Origin: Blastococcus sp. CT_GayMR19
GTDB taxonomy: Bacteria > Actinomycetota > Actinomycetes > Mycobacteriales > Geodermatophilaceae
Length of the DNA: 64,000 bases
Direction: 5' to 3'
Assembly (NCBI RefSeq): GCF_004570385.1
Contig: NZ_SPQL01000001.1
Span: 372,001 to 436,000 of the forward strand
This document shows, piece after piece, positions 25,975 through 34,060 of this stretch (position 1 is the stretch's first letter; every line of letters begins with the position of its first letter). The notes beneath the pieces were generated by a model, which did no database searches, had not been told where the DNA came from, and saw only the letters and a program-made list of their open reading frames with translations. Made by a program: the position numbers and the translations under genes.

Positions 25975-26438
25975 GGCGAGTCCCGCGTGGTGAAGCGCTC
26001 CTTGCCGCGCGTCACCGTGACGTCGACGGTCGGGGTGAAGCCGGGCAGCGGGATCACGTTGGGCACCTCAGCCGTGACGTGGACCGCGACCGCAGTGGCC
26101 GTGTCCTGCTCGGCCACCGAGTAGCGAGTGATCGCGCCGGTGCCGAGTCGGGCCAGGTACTGGTCGGCCGCTTCCTGTCCCGCTCCCCCGGCCGCGCCGC
26201 TGACGCTGGCTGCCCGCGCTCCTGCGTGCGCCGCGGCGTCGGCGGCTTCGCGGGCGAAGTACCACAGGGCCAGCTGGGGGCCGGCGAACAGCAGGATGAC
26301 GATGATCGGGAACAGGATCGCGAATTCGACGCTCGACGAACCTCGGTCGCTCTCGCCGGGGCGGCTCGACCTGCCTGAGTGCACGACCGGACCGCACGGC
26401 GGCACCTCCGTGCGTGTCCGAAAACGGGCTCCAGGCAT
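25971..26438 (-). CDS. TadE-like minor pilin
   Basis: The 155-residue protein carries DRGSSSVEFAILFPIIVILLF, a textbook TadE signature with Glu +5, then a single membrane helix (about 34-56) and an exported domain. The start is uncertain: ATG at 26438 lacks a ribosome site, while a GGAGGTG about 17 nt before an internal GTG suggests that translation could begin near the VHSGRSS residues. It is the first of three TadE-like genes and lies 18 nt after the Flp-like pilin gene. Confidence 0.75.
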   Translation of the reverse strand: MPGARFRTRTEVPPCGPVVHSGRSSRPGESDRGSSSVEFAILFPIIVILLFAGPQLALWYFAREAADAAAHAGARAASVSGAAGGAGQEAADQYLARLGTGAITRYSVAEQDTATAVAVHVTAEVPNVIPLPGFTPTVDVTVTRGKERFTTRDSP

Positions 26439-26456
26439 CGTGCGGGCTGCGTCGCT

Positions 26457-26723
26457 CTACTGGAACAGCGCCGTCTTGCTGGCCACGAAGGCCACCGCGG
26501 CGACGGTGACCGCGCCACCGAGAGTGATGGCGAGGATGACCATGAAGGCCTTCTCCGAGGAGTCCGAGCCGCGGTCGTCGCCGACCTGCTCGGCGCGCAG
26601 CCATGCGAAAGCGGACAGGGCCGCTGCGTACAGCGCCGCCCGGATGGCCGGGACCGCCTTGGGGCCTCGGTGACGGCTCGTCGATCGGAACACGGAGTAC
26701 CTCCTGGTTGGCGATGTGCTCAT
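26457..26723 (-). CDS. Flp-like major pilin candidate
   Basis: The 88-residue product has a long basic leader (about 53 residues), then DRGSDSSEKAFMVILAITLGG with a prepilin-type site, a Glu after it, and a single hydrophobic helix to the C-terminus, leaving a mature peptide of about 35 residues. This fits an Flp-type pilin, the main filament subunit of a Tad pilus. The leader helix (ALYAAALSAFAWL) is unusual. ATG 26723 overlaps the end of the downstream tadC-like gene (ATGA). The assignment as the major pilin is by size and position. Confidence 0.65.
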   Translation of the reverse strand: MSTSPTRRYSVFRSTSRHRGPKAVPAIRAALYAAALSAFAWLRAEQVGDDRGSDSSEKAFMVILAITLGGAVTVAAVAFVASKTALFQ

Positions 26724-27628
26724 GCGCTGACGGCGAACATGCGGATCAGGAACGGGACGAGGACGAACAGCGTCAGTCCGGTGACCAGCAGCGCCAGCGG
26801 GCGCGACATGCGCTCGCTGACCTCGTTGGCCCGGCTGCGGGCGTCAGACAGCTCGGCGTGCCGGAGCGTGCGGGCGCTGGCCAGCAGGGTGTTGTAGACC
26901 GACGCCCCGTCGGCGGCCACCGCCGCGATGTCGGCGAGGTTGCGCAGCTCCGGAACCGCGAGTTCCTCGCCGAGGTTGCGCAGGTCGCTCCATGGCTTGC
27001 GACCGGACAGCGCCGCCCGCCGGATCGCGCGGCGCATGCGGACGAACGGGGCGCTACCAGAGATCTCGGAGGCCTCCTCGAGGGCCTGCTCCACCGAGCC
27101 GCGTGCCCGGCGCTCGCCGGCTACCAGGGTGAGGAAGGACTCCAGGTTGCTGCGGAATTCTGCCCGCGCCTTCCCCGCCGCCTCCCGGGCCTCGGCCGAC
27201 GGGAGGAGCCAGCCGACACCTGCGAGCGCCAGCCCGACGGCGGTGGGCACGACGAACGGCACCGGGACGTCGAGCAGCACGCACATCAGGCCGAGCGCCG
27301 CAGGGGTGAGCAATCCGGCGAGGGCCAGGGCCACCTTGCGGGCGGCGAGCTCCCTGCGCGTCTGGCCGAGGATCGCCAGATCGGCGTCGGATACCCCCAG
27401 ACGTCCCTCGACTGGACGGACCACAGCCGGCGGCAGCCAGGTCCTCCGGTCCCCCGCCGAGCTCGGCGGCGTTCCCGGAGGCGGAAGGGTCCCGGCCGTG
27501 GGGCCGGCCGAGAGCTGCTCGAGCGCCGCGGCCAGCGACGGCGGCGCGGGACGCACCGCGCGGACGGCGAGGACGAGACCGAGTCCCACGACCATGCCGG
27601 CGAGGGTGGCCATCTGCAGTCCGGTCAC
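26720..27628 (-). CDS. tadC: TadC-like pilus inner-membrane platform protein
   Basis: The 302-residue protein has a GspF/T2SSF-type layout: an N-terminal membrane helix, paired helices about 105-150, a cytosolic helical domain with GSVEQALEEASE, and C-terminal membrane helices (LLVTGLTLFVLVPFLIRMF). TadC pairs with TadB to form the platform on which the TadA ATPase works. The GTG start at 27628 overlaps the tadB-like stop by four bases. Length and order match the usual tadA-tadB-tadC run. Confidence 0.8.
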   Translation of the reverse strand: MTGLQMATLAGMVVGLGLVLAVRAVRPAPPSLAAALEQLSAGPTAGTLPPPGTPPSSAGDRRTWLPPAVVRPVEGRLGVSDADLAILGQTRRELAARKVALALAGLLTPAALGLMCVLLDVPVPFVVPTAVGLALAGVGWLLPSAEAREAAGKARAEFRSNLESFLTLVAGERRARGSVEQALEEASEISGSAPFVRMRRAIRRAALSGRKPWSDLRNLGEELAVPELRNLADIAAVAADGASVYNTLLASARTLRHAELSDARSRANEVSERMSRPLALLVTGLTLFVLVPFLIRMFAVSA

Positions 27629-28491
27629 CGGTCCACCGTGGCCAGGCCGGGGTCTCTCAGCACACGCGGCGGCCGTGGCGGGTCGGACAGGCGCCGCATC
27701 CATCGCAGCGCCGTCCCGAAGATCGCGACGTCCACGAGCAACGCGACCTGCCCGAGCGGTGTGGAGTAGCCGGACAGGAAGGTCCGGGCGAACAGGGTCA
27801 TCCCGACGACCAGGACCAAGGTGACGACGACGATGGTGCGCATGTTCGCCCGCGGCTTGGCGCGCTCGGCCTCGATCTCGCGGACCATCCGCGAGCGGTC
27901 GTCGAGGTCCGCGGCCAGGGCGGTGAGCACCTCGGCCAGGCCTGGTCCGCCATTGCGCTCCCGCAGGATGAGCACCATGGCGATCTTGTCGGCGGCGGGG
28001 TCGTCGACCTCCCGGGCGAACTGCCGCAGCGCCGGCTCCACCCCCTGCGGCCCCATCCGGGTCACCAGGTTGGTGACCGCCGGAGCGATCGGCTCCGGCG
28101 CCGAGCTCAGCGAGCGGCGCAGCGCGTCCCGGGTCGAACCGGCGGCGCCGGAGCTGATCAGGTCGGCCAGCCGCCGGGTCCAGTCCGCCAGCGCCTCGGA
28201 GGTGGCGATCAGTTGCCTGGACGCTTTGCCACCGCCGAGCACCTTGGGGACGAATACAACACCGCCGACCGCGGCAACTGCGGCGACCGGCCAGCCGGTT
28301 ATCAACAGGACCAGCACCGCGGTGCCCAGCGCGCCGAGGTGCAAGGGCGAGACCAGCCGGCGAGGACGGCGGTGGGCTGACGGCGGGCCTGCGGACCAGA
28401 GGGCGACCCCTCGCGCGGCTGCGACGGCCGCGACGAGACCGGCTGCGATCAACAGGCCGGCCAGCGTGAGCAGCAGCAGCCCGGCGGTCAC
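27625..28491 (-). CDS. tadB: TadB-like pilus inner-membrane platform protein
   Basis: The 288-residue T2SSF-domain protein has two N-terminal membrane helices (about 3-24 and 50-72), a cytosolic domain with RRLADLISSGAAG and KIAMVLILRERNGGPGLAEVLT, and two C-terminal helices. The cytosolic signature is the usual one for TadB. GTG 28491 overlaps the tadA stop (GTGA). It should sit in the inner membrane with TadC and contact the TadA hexamer. Confidence 0.8.
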   Translation of the reverse strand: MTAGLLLLTLAGLLIAAGLVAAVAAARGVALWSAGPPSAHRRPRRLVSPLHLGALGTAVLVLLITGWPVAAVAAVGGVVFVPKVLGGGKASRQLIATSEALADWTRRLADLISSGAAGSTRDALRRSLSSAPEPIAPAVTNLVTRMGPQGVEPALRQFAREVDDPAADKIAMVLILRERNGGPGLAEVLTALAADLDDRSRMVREIEAERAKPRANMRTIVVVTLVLVVGMTLFARTFLSGYSTPLGQVALLVDVAIFGTALRWMRRLSDPPRPPRVLRDPGLATVDR

Positions 28492-30017
28492 GACGCTCGC
28501 TCCTGGCGGCGGAGGCCGGTGGGCCAGTCCGAGGCGTCCGGGTGCAGCCAGTTGAGGTCGAAGCCAATGGCGGTCAGCCGTTCGGCGAGCGAGTCGCTGA
28601 GCATCCCCGCCCCGGTGGCCTGAGCGCGGCCGTCCTCGGGGCGAGGCGCGAAGATGGGCTTGAGGTCGGGCCGCCCGGAGTCGCCGACCGCGCCGAGTTC
28701 GTAGATGCCCGACACGAAACGGGAGTAGCCGCGGTCGCGGTGCACGTGGACGACGAGACCAAGAGCGGCCAGCGACCGCAGGACCAGCTCCGGTGACGGG
28801 GGCGGGTGCGCCTTGAGCGCGTTGATCAGGACCTTGTCGAAGACGCCGTCGGCCGACGGCGAGTGGATCGTGCACATCACCGACGCGATGCCGCTGGTCG
28901 CGGCCTCCAGCAGGGAGGTGACGTAGGCGCCGCGCACCTCACCGACCAGCACCCAGGTCGGGGAAGCCCGAAGGGCCAAGTGCAGGGCGTCTCCCATGTC
29001 GAATCCGCCTCGACCCTCTGCGTTGGGCAGCCGGGACTCGAAGGGCCGACAGACGGCGTGCCGCTTGACCAGTCGCTGCTGGTCGGGATCCCACCGCGCC
29101 AGGTGCAGACCGAGTTCCCGCTCGTCCTCGACGGTGATGACGACGTTGTTCCACGGGATGGCGTTGCCCAGCGCACGCAGCAGCGTGGTCTTGCCGACGC
29201 CCGGCGCGCCGGTCACCAGCGGCGATACGCCGGCCTCGATCGCCGCGTGCAGGAACGCCCGCACGGGCGAGTCGACCATGTTCAGCCGGTGCAGGTCGTC
29301 CAGGCTCGGGTCGGAGAACCGGTGGACGCGGATGACCCCGGCCGGGCGGGGCAGCACGTCCATCGCGGCCTGCAGGCGGGCTCCGAGATCGGTGACGCCC
29401 TTCAGCCGCACGTTGAGGATCGGGCTGGCCGAGGAGAACTCGCGGCTGGTCTGCCCGCCGTCCGAGCGTGACCCGATCGAGCGCAGCAGCTGCTCGAGTT
29501 CCTCGTCGCTGGAGGCGATCGGCGGGCCCGCCACCAGCTGGCCGTCCACCCTGCGCAGCATGGTCGGGTCACAGCCCTCGAAGTGGATGTCCTCGACGTC
29601 GTCACGAGCCAGCAGCGGAGCCAACCGCCCCAGCCCGTCGAGCTCCGCCAGCACGGCGGAGAAGATCGTCTCCTCGGTGGTCACCGTCGGGGCAGCGCGG
29701 CCGCGGTTGGCCTCATGCAGCAGCCACTGGTCGTACTCGTCGCGGATGAGCTTCTTGGTCAGTTCCCGTCGCGGTCCGGCTGCGTAATTCTTGTCCTCCG
29801 CCGTCAGCCGAGTCGACACCCGGTCGCGCAGCTCCCCGACGACGCGGTATTCGGCCTCGGTGAGCTCCGCGGCCTCGGACGTCGGGGCGTCGTCCGACTG
29901 CGCCTCCACCGCTGACTCGGCGCTCGGCAAGGGCAGCCGCTGTGGCCGCGTCCGGGCCTGCGGAAGCCCCAGGTCCAAGGAGGGAACCCACGGCCGGGGG
30001 GCGTCGTGGGGGCTCAT
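28488..30017 (-). CDS. tadA: TadA/CpaF-type pilus assembly ATPase
   Basis: The 509-residue cytosolic hexameric ATPase powers extension of the Tad pilus. It shows Walker A (GAPGVGKTT), an Asp box VITVEDERELGL, Walker B with VGEVRG, and a His box (CTIHSPSADG). The first 60 residues are Pro/Arg-rich and poorly conserved. I chose ATG 30017 because it overlaps the stop of the preceding CpaE-like gene (ATGA). Related CpaF-like ATPases also occur in conjugation systems, but tadB and tadC follow directly, which makes the Tad role clear. Confidence 0.9.
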   Translation of the reverse strand: MSPHDAPRPWVPSLDLGLPQARTRPQRLPLPSAESAVEAQSDDAPTSEAAELTEAEYRVVGELRDRVSTRLTAEDKNYAAGPRRELTKKLIRDEYDQWLLHEANRGRAAPTVTTEETIFSAVLAELDGLGRLAPLLARDDVEDIHFEGCDPTMLRRVDGQLVAGPPIASSDEELEQLLRSIGSRSDGGQTSREFSSASPILNVRLKGVTDLGARLQAAMDVLPRPAGVIRVHRFSDPSLDDLHRLNMVDSPVRAFLHAAIEAGVSPLVTGAPGVGKTTLLRALGNAIPWNNVVITVEDERELGLHLARWDPDQQRLVKRHAVCRPFESRLPNAEGRGGFDMGDALHLALRASPTWVLVGEVRGAYVTSLLEAATSGIASVMCTIHSPSADGVFDKVLINALKAHPPPSPELVLRSLAALGLVVHVHRDRGYSRFVSGIYELGAVGDSGRPDLKPIFAPRPEDGRAQATGAGMLSDSLAERLTAIGFDLNWLHPDASDWPTGLRRQERAS

Positions 30018-30778
30018 CCGGCGACTGCCTCGGCGGTGTCCGCCAGTTCGGCGGCCAGGCCCGACGCTGCCCGCAGAAGCGCCGACCGCCGCAGCGTCTT
30101 CATGCTCGACATCGCGCCGTCGGAGAGAACTGCCGCTGCGGTCCAGTCGTAGGGCAGGGAGCCGGCGAGCGGCAGCTGCAGCGCCTTTGCCACCTCGCCC
30201 GCCGGGTACGGCCCGTTCCCGATCACCAGCGCGGCCACCCTCGCCAGGTCGCCGAGCTCCTGACGCACCCGCTGCACGGCGTCCTGCGCCGCGTGCACCG
30301 ACCGCACGCTGGGCCGCACCGCGAGGAGCACCTGGTCGGCGGCTCGCAGCACCGGCCAGCAGCCGCGATCGGTGACCAGGCGCCCGGTGTCCACCAAGGC
30401 GTCCCGGCCGATCGCGGACATCGACTCTTGCAGCGCGAGTGCGAGCCGCTGCCACGTCTCGGAGGTGAACGACGTGCCCTGGGTGGCCGTCGCGAAGCCG
30501 GGGATCAGCGCCAGCGGCGGGTGCTCCGGCACCTGGACGGCGTGCTCGGCGAGCAGGGCGGCGGCCGCCGTCGCCGGCAACCCCCCACGTGCTGCTGTCG
30601 ACCAGGACAGCAGACCGCGGTCGACGCCGACCCTTCCGGCCAGCAGTCCCGGCGCCATGTCCCCGCCGGCCTGATCACAGTCGGCGAGCAACAGCGGCCG
30701 TGGCCAGCACAAGGCGAGCGCCCACGTGGACGTGGTCACGCCAGGAGCTGCCTTGCCTGAGGCCACGACGGTGAGCAC
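30014..30778 (-). CDS. CpaE/TadZ-like MinD-family protein with altered P-loop
   Basis: The 254-residue protein resembles MinD/ParA ATPases. Its N-terminal VVASGKAAPGVTTST holds a deviant Walker A in which the signature lysine is kept but the second lysine is replaced (GVTTS), and LLLADCDQAGGDM stands for the switch region. CpaE/TadZ proteins place the Tad machine at a cell position, often with weak or no ATPase activity, which fits the altered loop. It starts at GTG 30778, four bases after the CpaB-like stop. Confidence 0.7.
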   Translation of the reverse strand: MLTVVASGKAAPGVTTSTWALALCWPRPLLLADCDQAGGDMAPGLLAGRVGVDRGLLSWSTAARGGLPATAAAALLAEHAVQVPEHPPLALIPGFATATQGTSFTSETWQRLALALQESMSAIGRDALVDTGRLVTDRGCWPVLRAADQVLLAVRPSVRSVHAAQDAVQRVRQELGDLARVAALVIGNGPYPAGEVAKALQLPLAGSLPYDWTAAAVLSDGAMSSMKTLRRSALLRAASGLAAELADTAEAVAG

Positions 30779-30782
30779 CCGG

Positions 30783-31505
30783 TCACCGCCCGGCCGGCAG
30801 CAGGATCAGCGCCAGACTGCCGGTGGAGGCGAGCCTGGCCACGGCCGGACCGTCGGCGTCGCGGACCCGCACGTCGACCACCGTGACCTGGGTGGTCGGG
30901 TTCACCGGCCCGACCTCGGCGACGGTCGCCTCGGTCGGCCGATCGGGCGCCGCGCCTGAAGCGCCGGTCTCGCCAGTGGAGCCAGTGATGCCGGGAGTCG
31001 GGACGATCAGCACCTGCTGCCCCGGAGCCAGCCCTCGAGCGGGGAACTGCCCTTCCTTCAACGGCAGGGCGACCAGCATCTGCCCGGCCGCGAGTCCGGT
31101 GCCCGCGCCGACCTGGGCGCGGGTCAGCATCTCGCCGCGGGTCAACGGGACCTGCGCCACCATTCCGACGACCTGGGACTGCTCCGCCGCCGGGATGGGC
31201 GAGAGGTTGGGGTCCGCGGGAACGTTCGCGACCGTCAGGTCGTCGGCTGTGATCGTCGAGCCCACCTGCACGTCCCGGGCGACGGCGAGCACCTCGGCGT
31301 GCGAGGTCAGCATTCGGCCCGCGGCGAAGGCGAGAAGGCCACCCAGCAGGACGACGAGCACGCTGAGGATCAGTGCCCTGTGGCTCGAGCGCCGTCTCGA
31401 CGCAGCACTGCGCAGTGGGGGTGCCTGCGGCGTCGGAGCGGTGTGGGGCGCGGGAGCCACCGGCGGCCCGGCCGGCATCGGCGCACCGTCGACGCGCGCG
31501 GTCAC
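30783..31505 (-). CDS. cpaB: CpaB/RcpC-like SAF-domain pilus protein
   Basis: The 240-residue protein has a cytosolic Pro-rich start, one membrane helix (about 43-65) and a SAF domain beginning about 70 (AVARDVQVGSTITADDLTV, then VPLTRGEMLTRAQV). SAF domains of CpaB proteins bind carbohydrate or peptidoglycan and stabilise the pilus at the wall. GTG 31505 overlaps the upstream stop by four bases; the frame stays open further but without a ribosome site. Confidence 0.8.
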   Translation of the reverse strand: MTARVDGAPMPAGPPVAPAPHTAPTPQAPPLRSAASRRRSSHRALILSVLVVLLGGLLAFAAGRMLTSHAEVLAVARDVQVGSTITADDLTVANVPADPNLSPIPAAEQSQVVGMVAQVPLTRGEMLTRAQVGAGTGLAAGQMLVALPLKEGQFPARGLAPGQQVLIVPTPGITGSTGETGASGAAPDRPTEATVAEVGPVNPTTQVTVVDVRVRDADGPAVARLASTGSLALILLPAGR

Positions 31506-32452
31506 CTGGTCACCACCGCTTGAACCTCCGCAACCGCGAACGTCGCGTTCGACGACGTCGTCAAGTCCGGCAGGGTGCCGCTCGCTCCCGTCGACGACGT
31601 CCAGGCGATCGACCAACTGATGCCGTACGTGGCCGTCACCTGCTCATCGGGCTGACGGATCGACGAGTGCGGATACCGGTAGTGGCAGCCCGCCGGGGAG
31701 GGCGCCCAGACGCCGTCGCCTGGCTGCCAGGTCACCCCGGGGCCGGGACAGGAGACAGCGTCCGCCCCGTCGCCGGGTGTGAATCTCAAGGCAGTCGGCG
31801 TCACCGTCACTTGCGCCCAGACACCGCCGGCGTCCGCCCGCGCGGTCAGCGCCCGGAACGATTCGGGGTCGGTCCAGAACCACGTGTAGGCGTTGACCAC
31901 CGTGAAGGGTCGGCCGTCCCGCATGGTCCCGGCCGGGTACCGGCCGGTCGTCGGCTCGGGGATGGTCAGGGTGCGCAGGGCCCGCTCGGCGAGCACCGTG
32001 GGGTCGACGGCTGCGGGGCCAGCCGGCGCGGTCGCCGACCAGAACGAGAATCCGTTCGTGCCTGGGAAGGACCCACCGTTCGTGTAGAAGGTGCACAGGT
32101 AGATGGCGCCGTCGGTGTGGCCGCCCCAGATCGGTGAGTCCTTGGGAGGTGGCTCGAGCATCGGCTGGGCGTAGCACTGCAGGCTCTGCACCCACCATGA
32201 CGGGCCGTCCTGACACGGGACGACGGCGCCGGTGGCGTCCAGGGTGCATGAGGCCTCATCGCTGCTGCCGCCGCTGGTGGAGCCCGCCGCGACCGGCCGG
32301 GTTGCCGGCTGCTGAGCGGACTCGGCCTCCACAACGCAGATGCCGTGCGAGTTGTACTGCTGACAGGCGACCGGGTCAGCCGCAGCTGGGACGCCGCTCT
32401 GGCCACAGAGGCCGAGCAGCACCCCGAGGAGCGCGAGCGTCACCCGTCGCAT
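31502..32452 (-). CDS. Secreted hypothetical protein of the Tad locus
   Basis: The 316-residue product begins with a signal peptide (MRRVTLALLGVLLGLCGQSGVPAAA) and continues as an exported protein with several Cys (in DPVACQQY, HGICVV, ASCTLD, LQCYAQ) and many Trp and aromatic residues in its last 200. The Trp-rich domain (VWAQVTVTP, ITW-like repeats) may fold as a β-sandwich. I do not recognise a family. ATG 32452 overlaps the lipoprotein gene by 13 nt. Its place in the operon suggests a secreted partner of the pilus. Confidence 0.7.
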   Translation of the reverse strand: MRRVTLALLGVLLGLCGQSGVPAAADPVACQQYNSHGICVVEAESAQQPATRPVAAGSTSGGSSDEASCTLDATGAVVPCQDGPSWWVQSLQCYAQPMLEPPPKDSPIWGGHTDGAIYLCTFYTNGGSFPGTNGFSFWSATAPAGPAAVDPTVLAERALRTLTIPEPTTGRYPAGTMRDGRPFTVVNAYTWFWTDPESFRALTARADAGGVWAQVTVTPTALRFTPGDGADAVSCPGPGVTWQPGDGVWAPSPAGCHYRYPHSSIRQPDEQVTATYGISWSIAWTSSTGASGTLPDLTTSSNATFAVAEVQAVVTR

Positions 32453-33048
32453 GACTGCGCCTGCCTGTTCGGAGCCTCGCTGACCCGCCACGAGGAGGCG
32501 TCCGGGTAGTTCGGGTTGACCACCGTCAACCGTGCCACGAGGTATCTCGGGCGGTCAGCGGGGATGACCGAGGTCCCGGAAGCATCGGTGGCCTGCACCT
32601 GGCTCACGTCGACACATGCGGTGACCACGAAAGTCGGGAGCGCTGATGACGGCGAGGACGCCGGATCGGTCGTGGGGTCGACGCTGTCTGCGCTCGCCGT
32701 CACCAGCTGGGACCGCCCGATCTGCCGAAATCCCTGGGAACGGAACGTCCCGATAGCCGTGGCCTGGGCGGTGGCCTCCGGCGCGACCGCCACCTCGTAG
32801 AGGTCGTCGAGGGGTCGCGCCGGGTCCAGATAGAGATCGTCGATCGTCCCGAGGTAGGTCGGGACGAAGGCGACCGCCTGTGCTTCTGCGTCGCTGGACG
32901 GATCGGTCGTGGATGGTGCCGCGCTCGACGATGGACCCGACGTCGTAGAGGTCGGCGCAGCCGAGGAACCGTCGCCGGACGACGAGCAGCCGGAGACCGT
33001 GAGCACGGCAGCCACCGCTGCCGTGGCCGCCGCCCGCGTCACTCGCAC
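32440..33048 (-). CDS. Lipoprotein, first gene of the Tad operon
   Basis: The 202-residue product has a lipobox (LTVSGC, Cys at about 21) followed by a Ser/Thr/Pro-rich linker and a globular domain of about 130 residues. The domain resembles the small NTF2-like or VirB8-like fold of actinobacterial lipoproteins (LGTIDDLYLDP start). GTG 33048 has GGAGG 10 nt upstream. It is likely the first gene of the minus-strand Tad operon and shares the divergent region 33049-33321 with the prepilin peptidase. Function is unknown; the outside of the membrane is the probable place of action. Confidence 0.7.
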   Translation of the reverse strand: MRVTRAAATAAVAAVLTVSGCSSSGDGSSAAPTSTTSGPSSSAAPSTTDPSSDAEAQAVAFVPTYLGTIDDLYLDPARPLDDLYEVAVAPEATAQATAIGTFRSQGFRQIGRSQLVTASADSVDPTTDPASSPSSALPTFVVTACVDVSQVQATDASGTSVIPADRPRYLVARLTVVNPNYPDASSWRVSEAPNRQAQSCDG

Positions 33049-33321
33049 GCGTGAGCACCTCCGCTCCCGTTCGCCCGTTCGTGTATCGAGACTTCCTGTT
33101 TCACGGGAACACGGTGTGACGTCCAGCACCATGCCACCCGTTCGAGTGACCCAGAGTCACGATCGTTCCGCCTTCCGTCCCCCAGATGGGTGTATCGCAA
33201 GGCACCGTCATGCTTCGGCGCCGCACACTCGCAGCCCCTCCTTCCACACCGCGGCGGACGGGGGTGTCAGCACTCGGGAGACAGTCGTTCGCGGTCCGTA
33301 CGAGGAGGCATCTGGCGGCGC
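33049..33321. promoter_or_regulatory. Divergent promoter region between the Tad operon and the prepilin peptidase
   Basis: This 273-bp stretch has no gene and must carry both outward promoters. The word GTGTATCG appears twice in the same orientation (33081-33088 and 33190-33197) and a partly symmetric TGTTTCACGGGAACA lies near 33100. I cannot assign -35 or -10 boxes with confidence. Confidence 0.4.
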
Positions 33322-33954
33322 ATGACCAGTCTGTGGCTGGGTGCCGCGGCCGCTGTCACCGGGGCCGCGGCCACACCCGTGCTGGCCGCACGAGGGCTCG
33401 CCCACTTGGGGCGACCGGACGCCATGAACAGAGGTGTGAGCCTGGCGGGTGCTCTCGGCGGGATCGCGGCCGGGGCTGCGGCGATGGCGACGACACATCG
33501 GACCGGCATCTGGGGGCTCGCGCCGGTCCTCCTGGTCTGGGGATGCGCCCTTGTCGCGGCGGCTTGCTGCGACGCGGTCACCCAGCGCGTCCCGACCGCA
33601 CTCGTCCGGCAGGCCGGCGTGGTGACCTGCACAGTGCTGGGGGTTGTACTGGTCGTGCACGGCGACTGGCCGGGACTGGCACTCAGCGGGGTCGCTGCGT
33701 TGGCGTCCGGGCTGGTGATGCTCCTCTGCTGGCGATTCGCGGGAGCAGGCTTCGGTGACGTCCGCCTGGCGACGCTCGGCGGACTCGGCCTTGGACACGC
33801 CACGCAACGCGGCCTCCTGTTGGCCCTCGCCGCGTTCACCTTGATCACCGTGACGCAAGCCGTCGCGACCTTGATGCGTGGTAGGGACCGTCGGAGCACG
33901 ATCCCCTACGGCCCTGCCCTCGCGGTGGGCTTCCTGCTCGCGGCCGCTCTCTGA
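33322..33954 (+). CDS. A24 prepilin peptidase (TadV/CpaA-like)
   Basis: The 210-residue polytopic membrane protein has the two aspartates of A24 prepilin peptidases: CDAVTQRVP (D at about 90) and GAGFGDVRLATLGGLGLG (GxGD). It would cleave the leader of the Flp-like pilin and TadE proteins of the adjacent operon. Six hydrophobic helices are predicted by eye. ATG 33322 follows a GAGGAGG 14 nt upstream, a little far. It is transcribed divergently from the Tad operon. Its N-terminal methyltransferase domain is missing, as in TadV/CpaA. Confidence 0.85.
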   Translation: MTSLWLGAAAAVTGAAATPVLAARGLAHLGRPDAMNRGVSLAGALGGIAAGAAAMATTHRTGIWGLAPVLLVWGCALVAAACCDAVTQRVPTALVRQAGVVTCTVLGVVLVVHGDWPGLALSGVAALASGLVMLLCWRFAGAGFGDVRLATLGGLGLGHATQRGLLLALAAFTLITVTQAVATLMRGRDRRSTIPYGPALAVGFLLAAAL

Positions 33955-34060
33955 CACACGATCCGACTGGCGATCGATATCCCGAAGCAAGATTTCGGCA
34001 CACCGGCAGGGCGCCGGTTCCATGAGCCGGTTCGGCGGCCCCGGCCAAGCCTCCTCGCGA

